NCBI RefSeq assembly: GCF_028747805.1
Contig: NZ_CP114887.1
Span: 1,605,501-1,669,500 of the forward strand
DNA length: 64,000 nucleotides
Origin: Solibacillus daqui
Lineage (GTDB): Bacteria; Bacillota; Bacilli; Bacillales_A; Planococcaceae
Direction of reading: 5' to 3'
Part shown: in pieces, positions 1-9,466 of the stretch
How positions within the stretch are numbered: position 1 is the stretch's first letter
How the letters are laid out: every line of letters starts with the position of its first letter
The notes under the pieces: generated by a model
The model's input: only the letters and a program-made list of their open reading frames with translations
What the model was told of the DNA's origin: nothing
The model's database searches: none
Program-made: the position numbers and the translations under genes

Positions 1-1
1 T

Positions 2-817
2 AGCGTAGAAGAAGTAGAAAAAGCTTCAATTTTCGTTCAACAAACAGGGAAGGTAACATCGGTTGAAGACTTTAATGATGGCAAATTATTCTTTGTAGAA
101 GACGGCGAAAATATTTTCCACTTTTATGTAGACGATAACACACTTGTCTACGATAATACGGGGAAAGAAGTAAACCTAGAAGTTGGTAATACGATCTCAT
201 TATACGTTTATGGAAATCAACCAATGATTTTAATTTATCCACCACGCTACACACCATCAGTTGTAATTGTAGAAACTGAAAAGCCAGGCTTTGTAAAAGT
301 AGATCAGTTCGATGAAAATCATTTAAGCGCTGATGGTCAATTACAGTTAAACTTAAATGAGGATTCAGTAATTGTGGACGCAAAAGGCAAAAAAGTTTCT
401 GCTGAAGAATTAAAAAATTACAGTGCTATTGTATTTTATGGACCAACAACGAGAAGCTTACCACCACAAACTTCACCAGAAAAAACCGTGGTATTCCCAA
501 AATTAGATAACACTGTTGCAGAAGAAACGCCAGATGCTGAACCAAAAATTGATGAAATTATCGACGGTGATTTTAGATTACTAGAGGGTCAAAAAATGGT
601 ACCTCTTCGTAAAGTCGCAGAAGGCTTAGGCTATAAAGTAGATGCGACGAAAAAGGGAGCAATCATTTCTAAAAATGCATTAACTTATACAATTACTCGC
701 GACGAAAAAACGTATGGCTACAACAAAGCATTAGGTCAATTTAAAGTAGCACCAACGTTGTTAGAGGAAGGTAAAACATACGTAGAATATGATTTTGCAT
801 TAGAGCTTTTAAAATAA
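2..817 (+). CDS. Stalk-domain (copper amine oxidase N-like) protein, 3' part
   Basis: The reading frame is open from the first bases of the window, so the start lies upstream; 271 residues are visible. The last ~75 residues (from MVPLRKVAEGLGY to the end) match the stalk domain formerly called copper amine oxidase N-terminal domain, found in exported wall proteins of Firmicutes. The part before it is beta-rich and acidic (VEDGENIFHFYVDD, PPRYTPSVVIVETE) with no family I recognise. An extracellular or wall-associated role is inferred from the stalk domain; the signal peptide would be outside the window. It is followed by a rho-independent terminator, so it ends its transcription unit. Confidence 0.75.
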   Translation, partial: SVEEVEKASIFVQQTGKVTSVEDFNDGKLFFVEDGENIFHFYVDDNTLVYDNTGKEVNLEVGNTISLYVYGNQPMILIYPPRYTPSVVIVETEKPGFVKVDQFDENHLSADGQLQLNLNEDSVIVDAKGKKVSAEELKNYSAIVFYGPTTRSLPPQTSPEKTVVFPKLDNTVAEETPDAEPKIDEIIDGDFRLLEGQKMVPLRKVAEGLGYKVDATKKGAIISKNALTYTITRDEKTYGYNKALGQFKVAPTLLEEGKTYVEYDFALELLK

Positions 818-896
818 TAGCGAATTAAAAACGTCACATGGAGTGACAAAGCATTCGAGACCAGTATTTTGCTGGCCCACATTTTTGATGTAAAGG

Positions 897-932
897 GCTT
901 ATCCTGAAAGTGATTTCTGGATAAGCTTTTTT
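897..932 (+). terminator. Rho-independent terminator after the stalk-domain gene
   Basis: An 8-bp perfect stem (GCTTATCC / GGATAAGC) with a 14-nt loop is followed directly by TTTTTT. The remaining ~180 bp up to the next gene are AT-rich; I see no other structure I can support there. Confidence 0.8.
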
Positions 933-1113
933 GCATAAATAAATTATTATTCCAAGAAAATGATTTCAAATGGCATTTTCCGTCTTTTGTAATCGTTTTG
1001 TAATGTATATGTAACAAATTTTTGATGTTTATACCCGTTATACCTATTTAAATTACATGCTTGTTTATTATACAATAATAGTCGAACAGCTATAGAAAGG
1101 AACTAGAAAACAA

Positions 1114-2994
1114 ATGAATCAAAAATTGATTACATTGGTTGTTGCAGTTATCCTCACATGTGTAAGTGTACTAGCTGTCAATCCAGCATCTGCTAATATC
1201 GTGTTTGAAGATGTTGCGACAACCAATCCTGCTTATGATGAAATTCAGTATTTAATTGACCTCGGAGTAATTAATGGCTATCAAGAAAATGGTAAAACAT
1301 TATTCAAGCCAAATGAAAGTGTAACTCGTGGGCATGCAGCAAAAATGGCAGTAATTGCAGCAGGTTATGGTCCACTAACAGTAAGTAAATCTTCTTACAC
1401 AGATGTCAAAGTTGGCACACCAACGTCTGGTTATGTAGAGCGTGCCAAGGAATTAGGATTATTTTCGACAACATCAAGTATGTTTTATCCAAATGATCCC
1501 CTTACTCGTGATGAAATGAGTTATGTTTTAACAAAAGCTTTTAAATTAAATGCAAATGATTATAAAGACTATGCAATGGTGTTTACAGATGTAAGTTCTT
1601 CAAATACATATGCTTCATACATAAAGGCTATCTATTATAATGGGATATCAAATGGTAGTGGTGGAGGTAAGTATTTACCGAAAAGCCCGGTAACGCGTGC
1701 ACAATTTGCTTCGTTTATCTCTCGTGCAAAGAGTGACAAGTTCCGATTACCTTTACCGTCAATTCCAGAAAAGGTTGATACAACACAAGTAATCGGTTTA
1801 ATTTCGGTTACAACAGACGCATTAAATGTTCGAACTGCACCGAATACAAACGCGACAGTGATTGGAACGGTTAATACAGGTGGTAAATTATCTGTATACG
1901 CAGTAGAAGGAAACTGGTTAAAAGTTTCGTATAAAGGGCAATACGCTTATATTAGTAAGTCATATGCGAAGTTTTTAGCGCATGATGGTAGTTCGATTGG
2001 TTCGGCAATTAAAAAAGTCACAACGAACGAGAAGTTGAATTTATATTATACACCATCATCTTCATCGAAAGTCATTACACAAATTGCACAAGGGACAACC
2101 CTGTCAGTATATAAAGATGCAAGTGGCTATTACCTAACGATGGTAAATGGCATTCCAGGCTATATTGTGAAATCAAGTACAACAGATGTCGTAACGGAAA
2201 CGCCAGATCCGGATCCTGGTGATGGTGGTGTGACGGTGAATACAATGGGGAAAGTAACAATCGGCGGCTTAAATATGCGTCAATCTGCTTCTTCAAGTTC
2301 GGCATCGTTAAAAACATTAGCAAAAGGGAAAGTTATTTCAGTTCATTCGATTTCAGGTTACTGGGCAAAAGTAACGGCTGATGGTGTAACAGGCTATGTA
2401 CATAAATCGTATATTAAGCTCATGAACACGTCAGGTAGCTCGGTGAAGGGACGCATTATAATTATTGACCCAGGCCACGGTGGTAAGGACCCAGGCACAT
2501 CGAAAGAAGGCAATACTGAAAAAGCTATCGTATTAAAGGTCGGAACACTTGTAAAGCAAAAGCTCGAAAATGCGGGCGCTAAAGTGTTCATGACTCGTAC
2601 AGGCGATACGTACCCAACTTTGGAAGAGCGAGTAGCATTTACGAAGAACAATTACGGTGAAATTTTTGTTAGTGTCCACGTAAACTCCGCAACAGCTTCA
2701 AGTGCTAGCGGTACAGAAACATACTATAATGTTTCAACGGGCGATCAGTATGAAGAAGATAAAAAGCTAGCAACTTATATTAACAACGAAATCGTAACAA
2801 ATGCGAACATGAATAACCGCGGCGTGAAGGAAGGACCATTTTACGTAATTCGCAATATGATGATTCCTTCTGTATTAGTTGAGCTTGGCTTCATTACAAA
2901 CCCGAGTGACCAAGAAAAACTAATTAATGATAAATACGTAGAAATATTTGCGCAATCTATTTACAAAGGGATTGTCGATTACTACGGAAATTAA
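1114..2994 (+). CDS. SLH/SH3b/amidase_3 N-acetylmuramoyl-L-alanine amidase
   Basis: Exported peptidoglycan hydrolase that should cleave the MurNAc-L-Ala bond. Domain order: signal peptide (1-27, ending PASA-N), three S-layer-homology repeats (~28-210), three bacterial SH3 repeats (~228-290, 300-360, 378-437, each with an LNVR/LNLY/LNMR-like core), and an amidase_3 catalytic domain (449-624). The zinc and catalytic residues are visible: DPGHGG (His455), Glu469, VHVNS (His522) and VELGF (Glu590). SLH domains bind pyruvylated secondary wall polymer, so the enzyme is probably held at the cell surface. The start is supported by AGAAAGGA upstream. It is monocistronic, with a terminator directly after the stop codon. 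Confidence 0.93.
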   Translation: MNQKLITLVVAVILTCVSVLAVNPASANIVFEDVATTNPAYDEIQYLIDLGVINGYQENGKTLFKPNESVTRGHAAKMAVIAAGYGPLTVSKSSYTDVKVGTPTSGYVERAKELGLFSTTSSMFYPNDPLTRDEMSYVLTKAFKLNANDYKDYAMVFTDVSSSNTYASYIKAIYYNGISNGSGGGKYLPKSPVTRAQFASFISRAKSDKFRLPLPSIPEKVDTTQVIGLISVTTDALNVRTAPNTNATVIGTVNTGGKLSVYAVEGNWLKVSYKGQYAYISKSYAKFLAHDGSSIGSAIKKVTTNEKLNLYYTPSSSSKVITQIAQGTTLSVYKDASGYYLTMVNGIPGYIVKSSTTDVVTETPDPDPGDGGVTVNTMGKVTIGGLNMRQSASSSSASLKTLAKGKVISVHSISGYWAKVTADGVTGYVHKSYIKLMNTSGSSVKGRIIIIDPGHGGKDPGTSKEGNTEKAIVLKVGTLVKQKLENAGAKVFMTRTGDTYPTLEERVAFTKNNYGEIFVSVHVNSATASSASGTETYYNVSTGDQYEEDKKLATYINNEIVTNANMNNRGVKEGPFYVIRNMMIPSVLVELGFITNPSDQEKLINDKYVEIFAQSIYKGIVDYYGN

Positions 2995-3000
2995 ATTGGA

Positions 3001-3036
3001 CGAGTACTTGCATTGAATTGCAGGTGCTCGTTTTTT
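3001..3036 (+). terminator. Rho-independent terminator after the amidase gene
   Basis: Twelve-bp stem (CGAGTACTTGCA / TGCAGGTGCTCG, two G-U pairs), 6-nt loop and a T6 tract, starting about 7 bp after the amidase stop codon. Confidence 0.85.
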
Positions 3037-3118
3037 GTGTACCGATTGAAATGATTTTTTCGGAATAATGAAACAATTATAATTTCCAATCGTATATAGA
3101 ATTAATGGGGGTGTCGTT

Positions 3119-3571
3119 ATGTATAAAATTTTTCAAGTGATGTTCTTTTTTTCGATCTCATTTGTGGTGCTATATGCTGTTGATAAATATGAAACAAAAA
3201 AAATGATTGAATCATTACAGGAAATGGAGTTAGTTTCACCTAATTCGTTAAATAAGTTATCGATTGTGTCATATCCAGATGTTAAAACGTATATGTCCTT
3301 TGACTATCAGGAAGTACAGGATACATATCGGGCTATACAAAAACTGGATGTAAAGGAAGCAAAGCCTGGTAATGGAGTTGGGAGTTATATGAAAATCCGT
3401 TTTTCTGAAGATGGCATGCTAAGTTTCATCGAATATTATTTATATGAAAATGGCTATTTAACACGTGCAGAAGATGCGATTTCTGTTAGTACCTATTTTA
3501 ATTACAAAACCGATGAGGCAGAGTTAAAGGAGCTTATCGAGGAACTATTAGCTGAAAAAACGTTTGATTAG
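3119..3571 (+). CDS. Small membrane-anchored protein, paralogue of the next gene
   Basis: A 150-residue protein of unknown function. It has one N-terminal hydrophobic segment (residues 4-21) and no lipobox, then a soluble charged domain, so it is likely held in the membrane facing outward. Its C-terminal part (KIRFSEDGMLSFIEYYLYENGYLTR) aligns with KVRFSNDETSFAITYTFYENGDLVR in the disrupted downstream gene, showing a tandem duplication. Start ATG is preceded by GGGGGTG. I do not recognise the family. Confidence 0.7.
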   Translation: MYKIFQVMFFFSISFVVLYAVDKYETKKMIESLQEMELVSPNSLNKLSIVSYPDVKTYMSFDYQEVQDTYRAIQKLDVKEAKPGNGVGSYMKIRFSEDGMLSFIEYYLYENGYLTRAEDAISVSTYFNYKTDEAELKELIEELLAEKTFD

Positions 3572-3591
3572 CGCTACATTGGAGGAAGCTC

Positions 3592-4050
3592 ATGAAAAAA
3601 AGAAGAAATCTAATTGTACTAGCATTTTTACTAGTAAGCGTGCTGATATATTAGCAATTGGTACCTATTCCATTAAAACGTGATTTAAAGGATGGGACAA
3701 TGCTTCAAATGCACGATATGAACCGCATGTCGATCACCGAGTTTCCTGAGATGAATTCTAATATGACAACCGATTTGCAGGAAATTAAAGAAATTAATGC
3801 GCTTCTTATGTATGTACAGGTGAGAAAGGGCTCCTTTTTTGATGAACTAACTCGAGATGATGAGGTATTAAAGGTGCGTTTTTCAAATGATGAAACATCC
3901 TTTGCTATTACCTATACGTTTTATGAAAATGGGGATTTGGTGCGTTTAGAAAAGGCGATGGTCAATGAAATGGGCATGTATCGCCATGTATCGGACAAAG
4001 AGCTTGAGCGGGTAAAGGCGCTTGTGCTTGCGGGGAAGACGCTTGACTAA
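3592..4050 (+). pseudogene. Paralogue of the preceding gene, interrupted by an in-frame TAG
   Basis: A good Shine-Dalgarno (GGAGGA) precedes ATG 3592, which encodes MKKRRN then a hydrophobic segment LIVLAFLLVSVLIY. A TAG at 3652-3654 then stops the frame, and the same frame continues without another stop to 4050, giving a 132-codon soluble domain homologous to the upstream gene. The stop falls exactly between membrane anchor and soluble domain. A TTG at 3658 could restart translation, but it lacks a ribosome binding site and would yield an unanchored protein. I read this as a recent nonsense mutation; a base-call error is the alternative. Confidence 0.7.
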
Positions 4051-4244
4051 TCCATGGTGATTTAATGGGGAGGAATTGCTTGTTGTGTTTGGAAATGAAA
4101 CGTATAATTGGGGATACGTTTCAAGTAAATGAAACCTTTGGCGATTATCCAAAACGGCAAAGAGGCATGGTTAATTTCTGTATTAACATTAAGCAAATAT
4201 TGTAAAGCAGAGAAGTATTTTGGATTGGAGAGAAGGGTATAGGA

Positions 4245-5996
4245 ATGTTAAAAATTTTTTCATATTTACAGAGAAAAGAATGGATACTTGTATCAATTAG
4301 TATTGTGTTCATCGTTGTGCAGGTGTTCCTGGACTTGAAGCTGCCAGATTACATGGCAGAAATTACGATGCTTATTCAAACGGACGGCACAAGTGTAAAC
4401 GATTTGATTGCACCGGGTAGTTATATGTTGCTGTGTGCGATCGGTAGTATGATTGCAGCGGTTATTGTTGGTTATTTCGCCGCGCAAGTTGCTGCTGGAT
4501 TAGCACGGAGATTGCGAGGTCAAGTGTTTGAAAAAACGCTTTCCTTTTCAATGGCGGAGATGAATCATTTTTCTACGGCGAGTTTAATTACACGCTCTAC
4601 GAATGATATTACACAAGTGCAAATGCTTGTAGCGATGGGGTTACAGGTCGTTATTAAAGCACCAATTTTAGCGATTTGGGCAATTACAAAAATCGCAAAT
4701 AAAAATTTAGAATGGACGGCTGCAACGGGTGTAGCCGTATTAGTTTTGATTTTACTTATTTCGATAATAGTAATATTTGCGATTCCGAAGTTCCGTATTA
4801 TTCAAACATTGACTGATAATTTAAATCGCGTAACACGTGAAAACTTAACAGGAATTCGCGTTGTGCGTGCGTATAATGCAGAGGGCTACCAGCTAGAGAA
4901 GTTTGACGGGGCTAACAAAGAATTGATGGATACGAATTTATATGCAATGCGTTTAATGGCACTCATTTTCCCGACGATGGGGCTTATTATGTCAGGGCTT
5001 AGCTTATCGATTTACTGGATTGGTGCGTTTCTAATTCATGAGGCTAATGCTGCTGAGAAATTGCCACTGTTTTCGGATATGGTCGTCTTTATGTCATATG
5101 CGATGCAGGTCGTGATGGCATTTATGATGGTTAGTATGATTTTCATTATGATGCCACGTGCAGTTGTATCGGCAAAGCGTATTCTAGAAGTATTAAACAC
5201 GAAAATTACAATTCAAGATGGTAATGGCGCAGTAGGTAGCGGGGTAGGGACAGTCGAGTTTCGCGGTGTAAGCTTTAAATATCCTGGTGCTGAGGAAGCG
5301 ATTGTTGAGGATGTTAGTTTTAGTGCAAAAAAAGGTGAAACAGTGGCCTTTATTGGAGCTACGGGAAGCGGTAAAACAACGATTTTAAATTTAATTCCGC
5401 GCCTGTATGATGTGTCTTCTGGAGCAGTTTTCGTTGATGGTATTAACGTGAAGGACTATAAGCAAGAAGCATTACACAAAAAAATTGGCTATGTGTCACA
5501 ATCAGCTGTGTTATTTAGTGGCTCAGTAGCGTCAAATGTATCGTATGGTGCTGAGGCGACAATGCTAGAGCGTGTGAAGGAAGCAGTGACGATTGCACAA
5601 GGACAGGATTTTGTTGAAAAGTTAGATGGGTCTTATGAGGCAACGATTTCACAAGGTGGAAAAAATATATCTGGTGGACAAAAGCAACGTTTATCGATTG
5701 CACGTGCGATTTATCATCAGCCTGACATTTATTTATTTGACGATTCCTTCTCGGCGCTCGATTATAAAACCGACCGCGCATTGCGACAGGCACTGAAAAC
5801 TGAAACAAAGGACGCTATTACGTTTATCGTGGCGCAGCGTATCGGGACGATTAAAGAAGCAAATCAAATCATTGTACTTGAGCATGGTCGCATTGTTGGT
5901 AAGGGGACGCATGAAGAGCTCATGAAAACTTGCGAAACCTATAAGGAAATTGCGTATTCACAGCTTTCGAAGGAGGAGTTAGGCGATGGCAAATAA
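4245..5996 (+). CDS. Heterodimeric ABC exporter, subunit with degenerate ATP site
   Basis: A 583-residue half-transporter: six-helix ABC exporter transmembrane domain (~15-310), then a nucleotide-binding domain. Walker A is GATGSGKTT (371-379), the signature ISGGQ (475-479), and Walker B reads FDDSFSALD, with Asp500 where the catalytic Glu normally sits. That substitution marks the non-canonical member of heterodimeric exporters of the LmrCD, BmrCD and TM287/288 type. Its stop overlaps the start of the next half-transporter by 11 bp, so the two are translationally coupled. The substrate is not deducible; drugs or lipids are usual. The 195 bp upstream contain only short open frames (e.g. 46 codons from 4065) that I do not support as a gene. 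Confidence 0.92.
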   Translation: MLKIFSYLQRKEWILVSISIVFIVVQVFLDLKLPDYMAEITMLIQTDGTSVNDLIAPGSYMLLCAIGSMIAAVIVGYFAAQVAAGLARRLRGQVFEKTLSFSMAEMNHFSTASLITRSTNDITQVQMLVAMGLQVVIKAPILAIWAITKIANKNLEWTAATGVAVLVLILLISIIVIFAIPKFRIIQTLTDNLNRVTRENLTGIRVVRAYNAEGYQLEKFDGANKELMDTNLYAMRLMALIFPTMGLIMSGLSLSIYWIGAFLIHEANAAEKLPLFSDMVVFMSYAMQVVMAFMMVSMIFIMMPRAVVSAKRILEVLNTKITIQDGNGAVGSGVGTVEFRGVSFKYPGAEEAIVEDVSFSAKKGETVAFIGATGSGKTTILNLIPRLYDVSSGAVFVDGINVKDYKQEALHKKIGYVSQSAVLFSGSVASNVSYGAEATMLERVKEAVTIAQGQDFVEKLDGSYEATISQGGKNISGGQKQRLSIARAIYHQPDIYLFDDSFSALDYKTDRALRQALKTETKDAITFIVAQRIGTIKEANQIIVLEHGRIVGKGTHEELMKTCETYKEIAYSQLSKEELGDGK

Positions 5997-7791
5997 ACAT
6001 GGCGGTGGTCATCCTGGTGCTCCGGGTATGAAGGGCGAAAAGCCGAATCATTTTAAAGCAACGATTAAAAAGCTGATTCGCTACTGTAAATCGTATATGC
6101 CGTTTATTACTTTTTCGCTTGTATTGGCGTTTATTAGTACAGCGTTTACCGTGTATAGCCCTGATTTACTAAGTGATATGACAGACGAAATCCAGCAAGG
6201 CTTAATGGGGTCGATGGATTTAGATGTCATTCAAAAAATCGGTTATATTTTAGCAGTGTTATACGGCTTAAGCTTTATTTTTAGCTATGTACAGGGCTTT
6301 ATGATGGCAACAATTACGCAGCGTATTACGAAAAAAATGCGCGGTGATTTGTCGACGAAAATCAATCGTCTGCCACTTAATTATTTTGATAAAACAACAG
6401 TTGGTAATACACTGAGCCGTATCACAAACGATGTCGATACGATAGGGCAAACGTTAAATAACAGCTTAGGGCAGCTCGTGTCAGCTGTGGCAACATTTAT
6501 TGGTGTGCTCATTATGATGTTTTACACGAACTGGATCATGGCGATTACGGCAATTCTTTCAACGCTACTTGGCTTTGGCTTGATGTCGGTTATTATGGCA
6601 AAATCACAAAAGTACTTTGATAACCAGCAGGCACAGCTAGCGGAAATTAATGGTCATATTGAGGAAATATATACCGGGCATCAAATTGTTAAAGTATATA
6701 ACGGAGAAGCCGAGGCGATTTCAACGTTCCACGCAACAAATGACAAGCTTTATGACAATGCTTGGCGTGCACAGTTTATGTCGGGCGTGATGATGCCATT
6801 GATGCAATTTATCGGCAACTTTGGCTATGTGGCAGTTTGTATTGTCGGTGCGTTACTTGTTATTAATGATGTCATTACAATTGGGGTAATCGTGGCGTTT
6901 ATGGTCTATATTCGCTTATTCACACAGCCGTTAGCCCAAATTGCTCAGGCTGCAACGAATTTGCAATCAACAGCGGCAGCGGCTGAGCGTGTATTCGCGT
7001 TTTTAGAAGAGCCAGAGCTTGAGCGTGAAGATGCGAAGCAAATCGTGTTGGGTGAGGTAAAAGGTGCGGTTTCCTTTCAGCATGTGTCGTTTGGCTATAC
7101 TGAAAATCAGCAAGTTATTAACGATTTCACACTGGATGTACAGGCGGGACAAAAGGTGGCAATTGTTGGGCCAACAGGTGCTGGTAAAACGACGATTGTA
7201 AATTTACTGATGCGCTTTTATGAAATGAATTCAGGTGATATTAAAATCGATGGCATTTCGATTAAAGACTTAACACGTGAGCAGGTTCATGAGCAGTTTT
7301 GTATGGTGTTGCAGGACACATGGCTTTTTGAAGGCTCAATTCGAGATAATATTGTTTACTCAACGCAAAATGTGTCCGATGAGCAAGTAATTGCGGCAGC
7401 AAAAGCAGTAGGGATGCATCAAACGATTTCGGCATTACCTGATGGCTACAATACGTTGTTAAATGATAAGGTCAGTCTATCAATTGGGCAAAAGCAGCTG
7501 TTAACGATTGCCCGTGCGATGATTGAAAATGCACCGCTTTTAATTTTAGATGAGGCAACAAGCTCGGTGGATACACGTACCGAGGTACAAATTCAAGCGG
7601 CGATGGATCAGCTGTCAGTTGGTAAAACGTCGTTTGTTATTGCTCACCGTCTATCAACGATTCGCAATGCGGATGTCATTATTGTCATGAAGGATGGCTC
7701 GATTTTAGAAACAGGAAACCATGAAGAACTGCTATCGCGCGGTGGATTTTATGCGGACCTATATAATAGTCAATTTGAAAGTGCGTCATAA
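5986..7791 (+). CDS. Heterodimeric ABC exporter, catalytic subunit
   Basis: A 601-residue half-transporter partnering the preceding gene. It has a short Gly/His-rich cytoplasmic start (HGGGHPGAPG), a six-helix transmembrane domain (~35-335), and a nucleotide-binding domain with Walker A GPTGAGKTT (395-403), a divergent signature LSIGQ (~498-502) and a complete Walker B with catalytic Glu523 (LDEATSS). The canonical Glu here plus the Asp and ISGGQ in the partner gives one consensus and one degenerate ATP site, as expected for a heterodimer. The Shine-Dalgarno AAGGAGG lies within the 3' end of the upstream gene. The unit ends at the bidirectional terminator. Confidence 0.92.
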   Translation: MANKHGGGHPGAPGMKGEKPNHFKATIKKLIRYCKSYMPFITFSLVLAFISTAFTVYSPDLLSDMTDEIQQGLMGSMDLDVIQKIGYILAVLYGLSFIFSYVQGFMMATITQRITKKMRGDLSTKINRLPLNYFDKTTVGNTLSRITNDVDTIGQTLNNSLGQLVSAVATFIGVLIMMFYTNWIMAITAILSTLLGFGLMSVIMAKSQKYFDNQQAQLAEINGHIEEIYTGHQIVKVYNGEAEAISTFHATNDKLYDNAWRAQFMSGVMMPLMQFIGNFGYVAVCIVGALLVINDVITIGVIVAFMVYIRLFTQPLAQIAQAATNLQSTAAAAERVFAFLEEPELEREDAKQIVLGEVKGAVSFQHVSFGYTENQQVINDFTLDVQAGQKVAIVGPTGAGKTTIVNLLMRFYEMNSGDIKIDGISIKDLTREQVHEQFCMVLQDTWLFEGSIRDNIVYSTQNVSDEQVIAAAKAVGMHQTISALPDGYNTLLNDKVSLSIGQKQLLTIARAMIENAPLLILDEATSSVDTRTEVQIQAAMDQLSVGKTSFVIAHRLSTIRNADVIIVMKDGSILETGNHEELLSRGGFYADLYNSQFESAS

Positions 7792-7798
7792 TATAAAA

Positions 7799-7839
7799 GC
7801 CCACAAAGTAAGTGTAAAAGCTTACTTTGTGGGCTTTTT
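7799..7839. terminator. Bidirectional terminator between convergent genes
   Basis: Perfect 14-bp stem (GCCCACAAAGTAAG / CTTACTTTGTGGGC) with an 8-nt loop, T5 on the plus side and an A-rich 5' flank that acts as the U-tract for the minus-strand DUF2975 gene. Confidence 0.85.
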
Positions 7840-7843
7840 ACTG

Positions 7844-8293
7844 TTATGGAGCTGCAATCCTTAACTGCTGTTTTATAAATGCTGAGCTTGCTGCGACGAG
7901 GGTTGTCACAATTACTATGATTACGCCCATTACCGCAACAATTGGCGGTAATGCATTGGCATAATCCAGTATAAAAAATCCACAAATATATAAAGCGATA
8001 ATGACAAATGCGCAATATTTAATGTGGTTCAACCCTTGAATGATCCGAGTTGAAAAAATTGATTTCCGCTCAATCGTGCGAATCATGAGTATCGTTTCAA
8101 CAAGCGCATAGAAAAAGGGCACGGCTGTCGCGTACATACCAAGTAATATCGGGTAGTGCAAGTAGGCAACTTCAGGGTTTGCGTTAACTGTTTCACGCGC
8201 AACTGCTGGCAAAACAGTAATACATAAAAACAAGACAATACAGCCTAAAGAGCCAATGACTAAGCTTAAAAAAGTGGCGTTGATTTTTTGCAT
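7844..8293 (-). CDS. DUF2975 family membrane protein
   Basis: A 149-residue protein with four predicted transmembrane segments (about 8-28, 48-70, 92-112, 115-137), matching the DUF2975 family in size and topology. Such genes are usually followed by a small Cro/CI-type regulator (YozG-like); here the gene ends directly at a terminator shared with the convergent ABC exporter, so no partner regulator is present. Start ATG has a strong AAGGAGGT on the minus strand. Function is unknown in the family. Confidence 0.8.
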   Translation of the reverse strand: MQKINATFLSLVIGSLGCIVLFLCITVLPAVARETVNANPEVAYLHYPILLGMYATAVPFFYALVETILMIRTIERKSIFSTRIIQGLNHIKYCAFVIIALYICGFFILDYANALPPIVAVMGVIIVIVTTLVAASSAFIKQQLRIAAP

Positions 8294-8467
8294 AGGTACC
8301 TCCTTGTTTATGGTAATTAATATAACGACGGAAAATTTGGAATGTTCCTCGATTTATTTGTTTTTTTGAAATATTAAAGAATATAGCAAGCGATGTATGT
8401 ATAATTAAATTTAAGGATTAAACGAAATTTTAGATGAGAAGTTTGACGTTTCGAGGGGGGAAGTACT

Positions 8468-8803
8468 TTGAATAAATTCCCTAAAATAATGGGTTTTTTG
8501 TTTTTAATAATAAATTTATGTTTTGTATGGGTTTCTTTAAAAATATCTGATTTATTTGTAAAGCTAGAAAGACTTGACGAGCTTAATGGGTATATGTTGA
8601 CGGATGAAGAGGAAGTTACGAGTTTCCTTATTTTCAGTATTCCAATGTTCATGATACAAGTTCTATTTCTTTATTTTATTTTTAACTATTTGAAAAAAAG
8701 GCACGTTAATAATCCTGTAATCATACTGTACTTAGTAGCAAATTCTCTTTTCTTTTTATGGTTTGTCTTTAATGTATATCAGTTCACAATAAATGGATAT
8801 TAA
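8468..8803 (+). CDS. Small integral membrane protein
   Basis: A 111-residue protein with three hydrophobic segments (about 7-28, 50-72, 81-101) and short charged connectors. GAGGGGGG lies ~6 bp before the start. It stands alone: divergent from the DUF2975 gene and followed by a hairpin. No family recognised. Confidence 0.65.
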   Translation: MNKFPKIMGFLFLIINLCFVWVSLKISDLFVKLERLDELNGYMLTDEEEVTSFLIFSIPMFMIQVLFLYFIFNYLKKRHVNNPVIILYLVANSLFFLWFVFNVYQFTINGY

Positions 8804-8848
8804 ACACTATGTGATATTAAACGTATACATATACATAAATAAACCTAA

Positions 8849-8910
8849 TAACATTCCCAAATCAAAGTTAGTGAATCCCCTTATTCCATCGAATAGGGGG
8901 TAATTTGGGA
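8849..8910 (+). repeat. Dispersed 3'-UTR block plus hairpin (copy 1)
   Basis: Contains AACATTCCCAAATCAAAGTT, one of five copies in the window of consensus AACRTTCCCAAATRAAAGTT. It is followed by a 10-bp hairpin (8877-8886 / 8891-8900, loop CATC). An outer pairing of TCCCAAAT (8855-8862) with ATTTGGGA (8903-8910) encloses it. Probably the transcription end of the preceding small gene. Confidence 0.6.
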
Positions 8911-8937
8911 GTGATTTATATTTAGTTATTAAGGTCA

Positions 8938-9296
8938 CTATAAAGCTTTTTTATATGTTATTTCTCCGTCATTATATGTCAGAATGCCAAATTTTTCCAC
9001 ATCGATTTCAACCACTAATACATATTCTAGAAACCATTCTTCCCACGAACCAATACTATTTCTCATTTTCAGAGTTGTTTTCTATACTATATCCTTCACC
9101 GTACTTAATTACCTCAAGACCTTCAATAATTGGTTTTTATATATTCGGTTAGATTTGCGACTGTATGAGAAACATCGGATAAAATCGCTCCTGGACTTTC
9201 TGGTTCGACGCCATAAATTTCAAATAGTTCATTTTCTATTTGCATAAGTTCTAATCTAATGTCGCTTAATTTTTCAATAATCCTCTCTTTTTCCAT
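8938..9296 (-). pseudogene. Frameshifted small gene of unknown family
   Basis: On the minus strand, ATG 9296 follows AAAGGTAG and opens a 57-codon frame (9296-9123) encoding MEKERIIEKLSDIRLELMQI and onward to a stop. Coding-like sequence then continues in the next frame (IEGLEVIKYGEGYSIENNSE) to a stop, and again in the third frame (SWEEWFLEYVLVVEIDVEKF, then GILTYNDGEIT) down to TAG at 8938. The three pieces read as one ~118-residue acidic cytosolic protein broken by two frameshifts. The last segment resembles domains of small cytosolic immunity-type proteins, but I cannot name the family. If only the first frame is translated, a 57-residue protein results. Confidence 0.5.
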
Positions 9297-9466
9297 TTCA
9301 ATCTACCTTTCGATACATCAGTGTATTAACCCTTGTTAACCGTTTTATCATTCTCATTCTTCAGTAAAATGATTCTTATAATTGACGAACTGTGCATTAC
9401 ATAATAAATTAAAAACAAACACACGACGTGGTATAATTATCCATATTGAATAGGGGGGATTCGTAA

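Noticed and set aside
4065..4205. A 46-codon frame between the pseudogene and the ABC exporter
   Set aside because: Composition and alternative frames are equally plausible; no family or ribosome site stands out.
8955..9247. Plus-strand open frames of 65 and 87 codons
   Set aside because: They are antisense to the frameshifted minus-strand gene, which has the ribosome site and coding-like composition.
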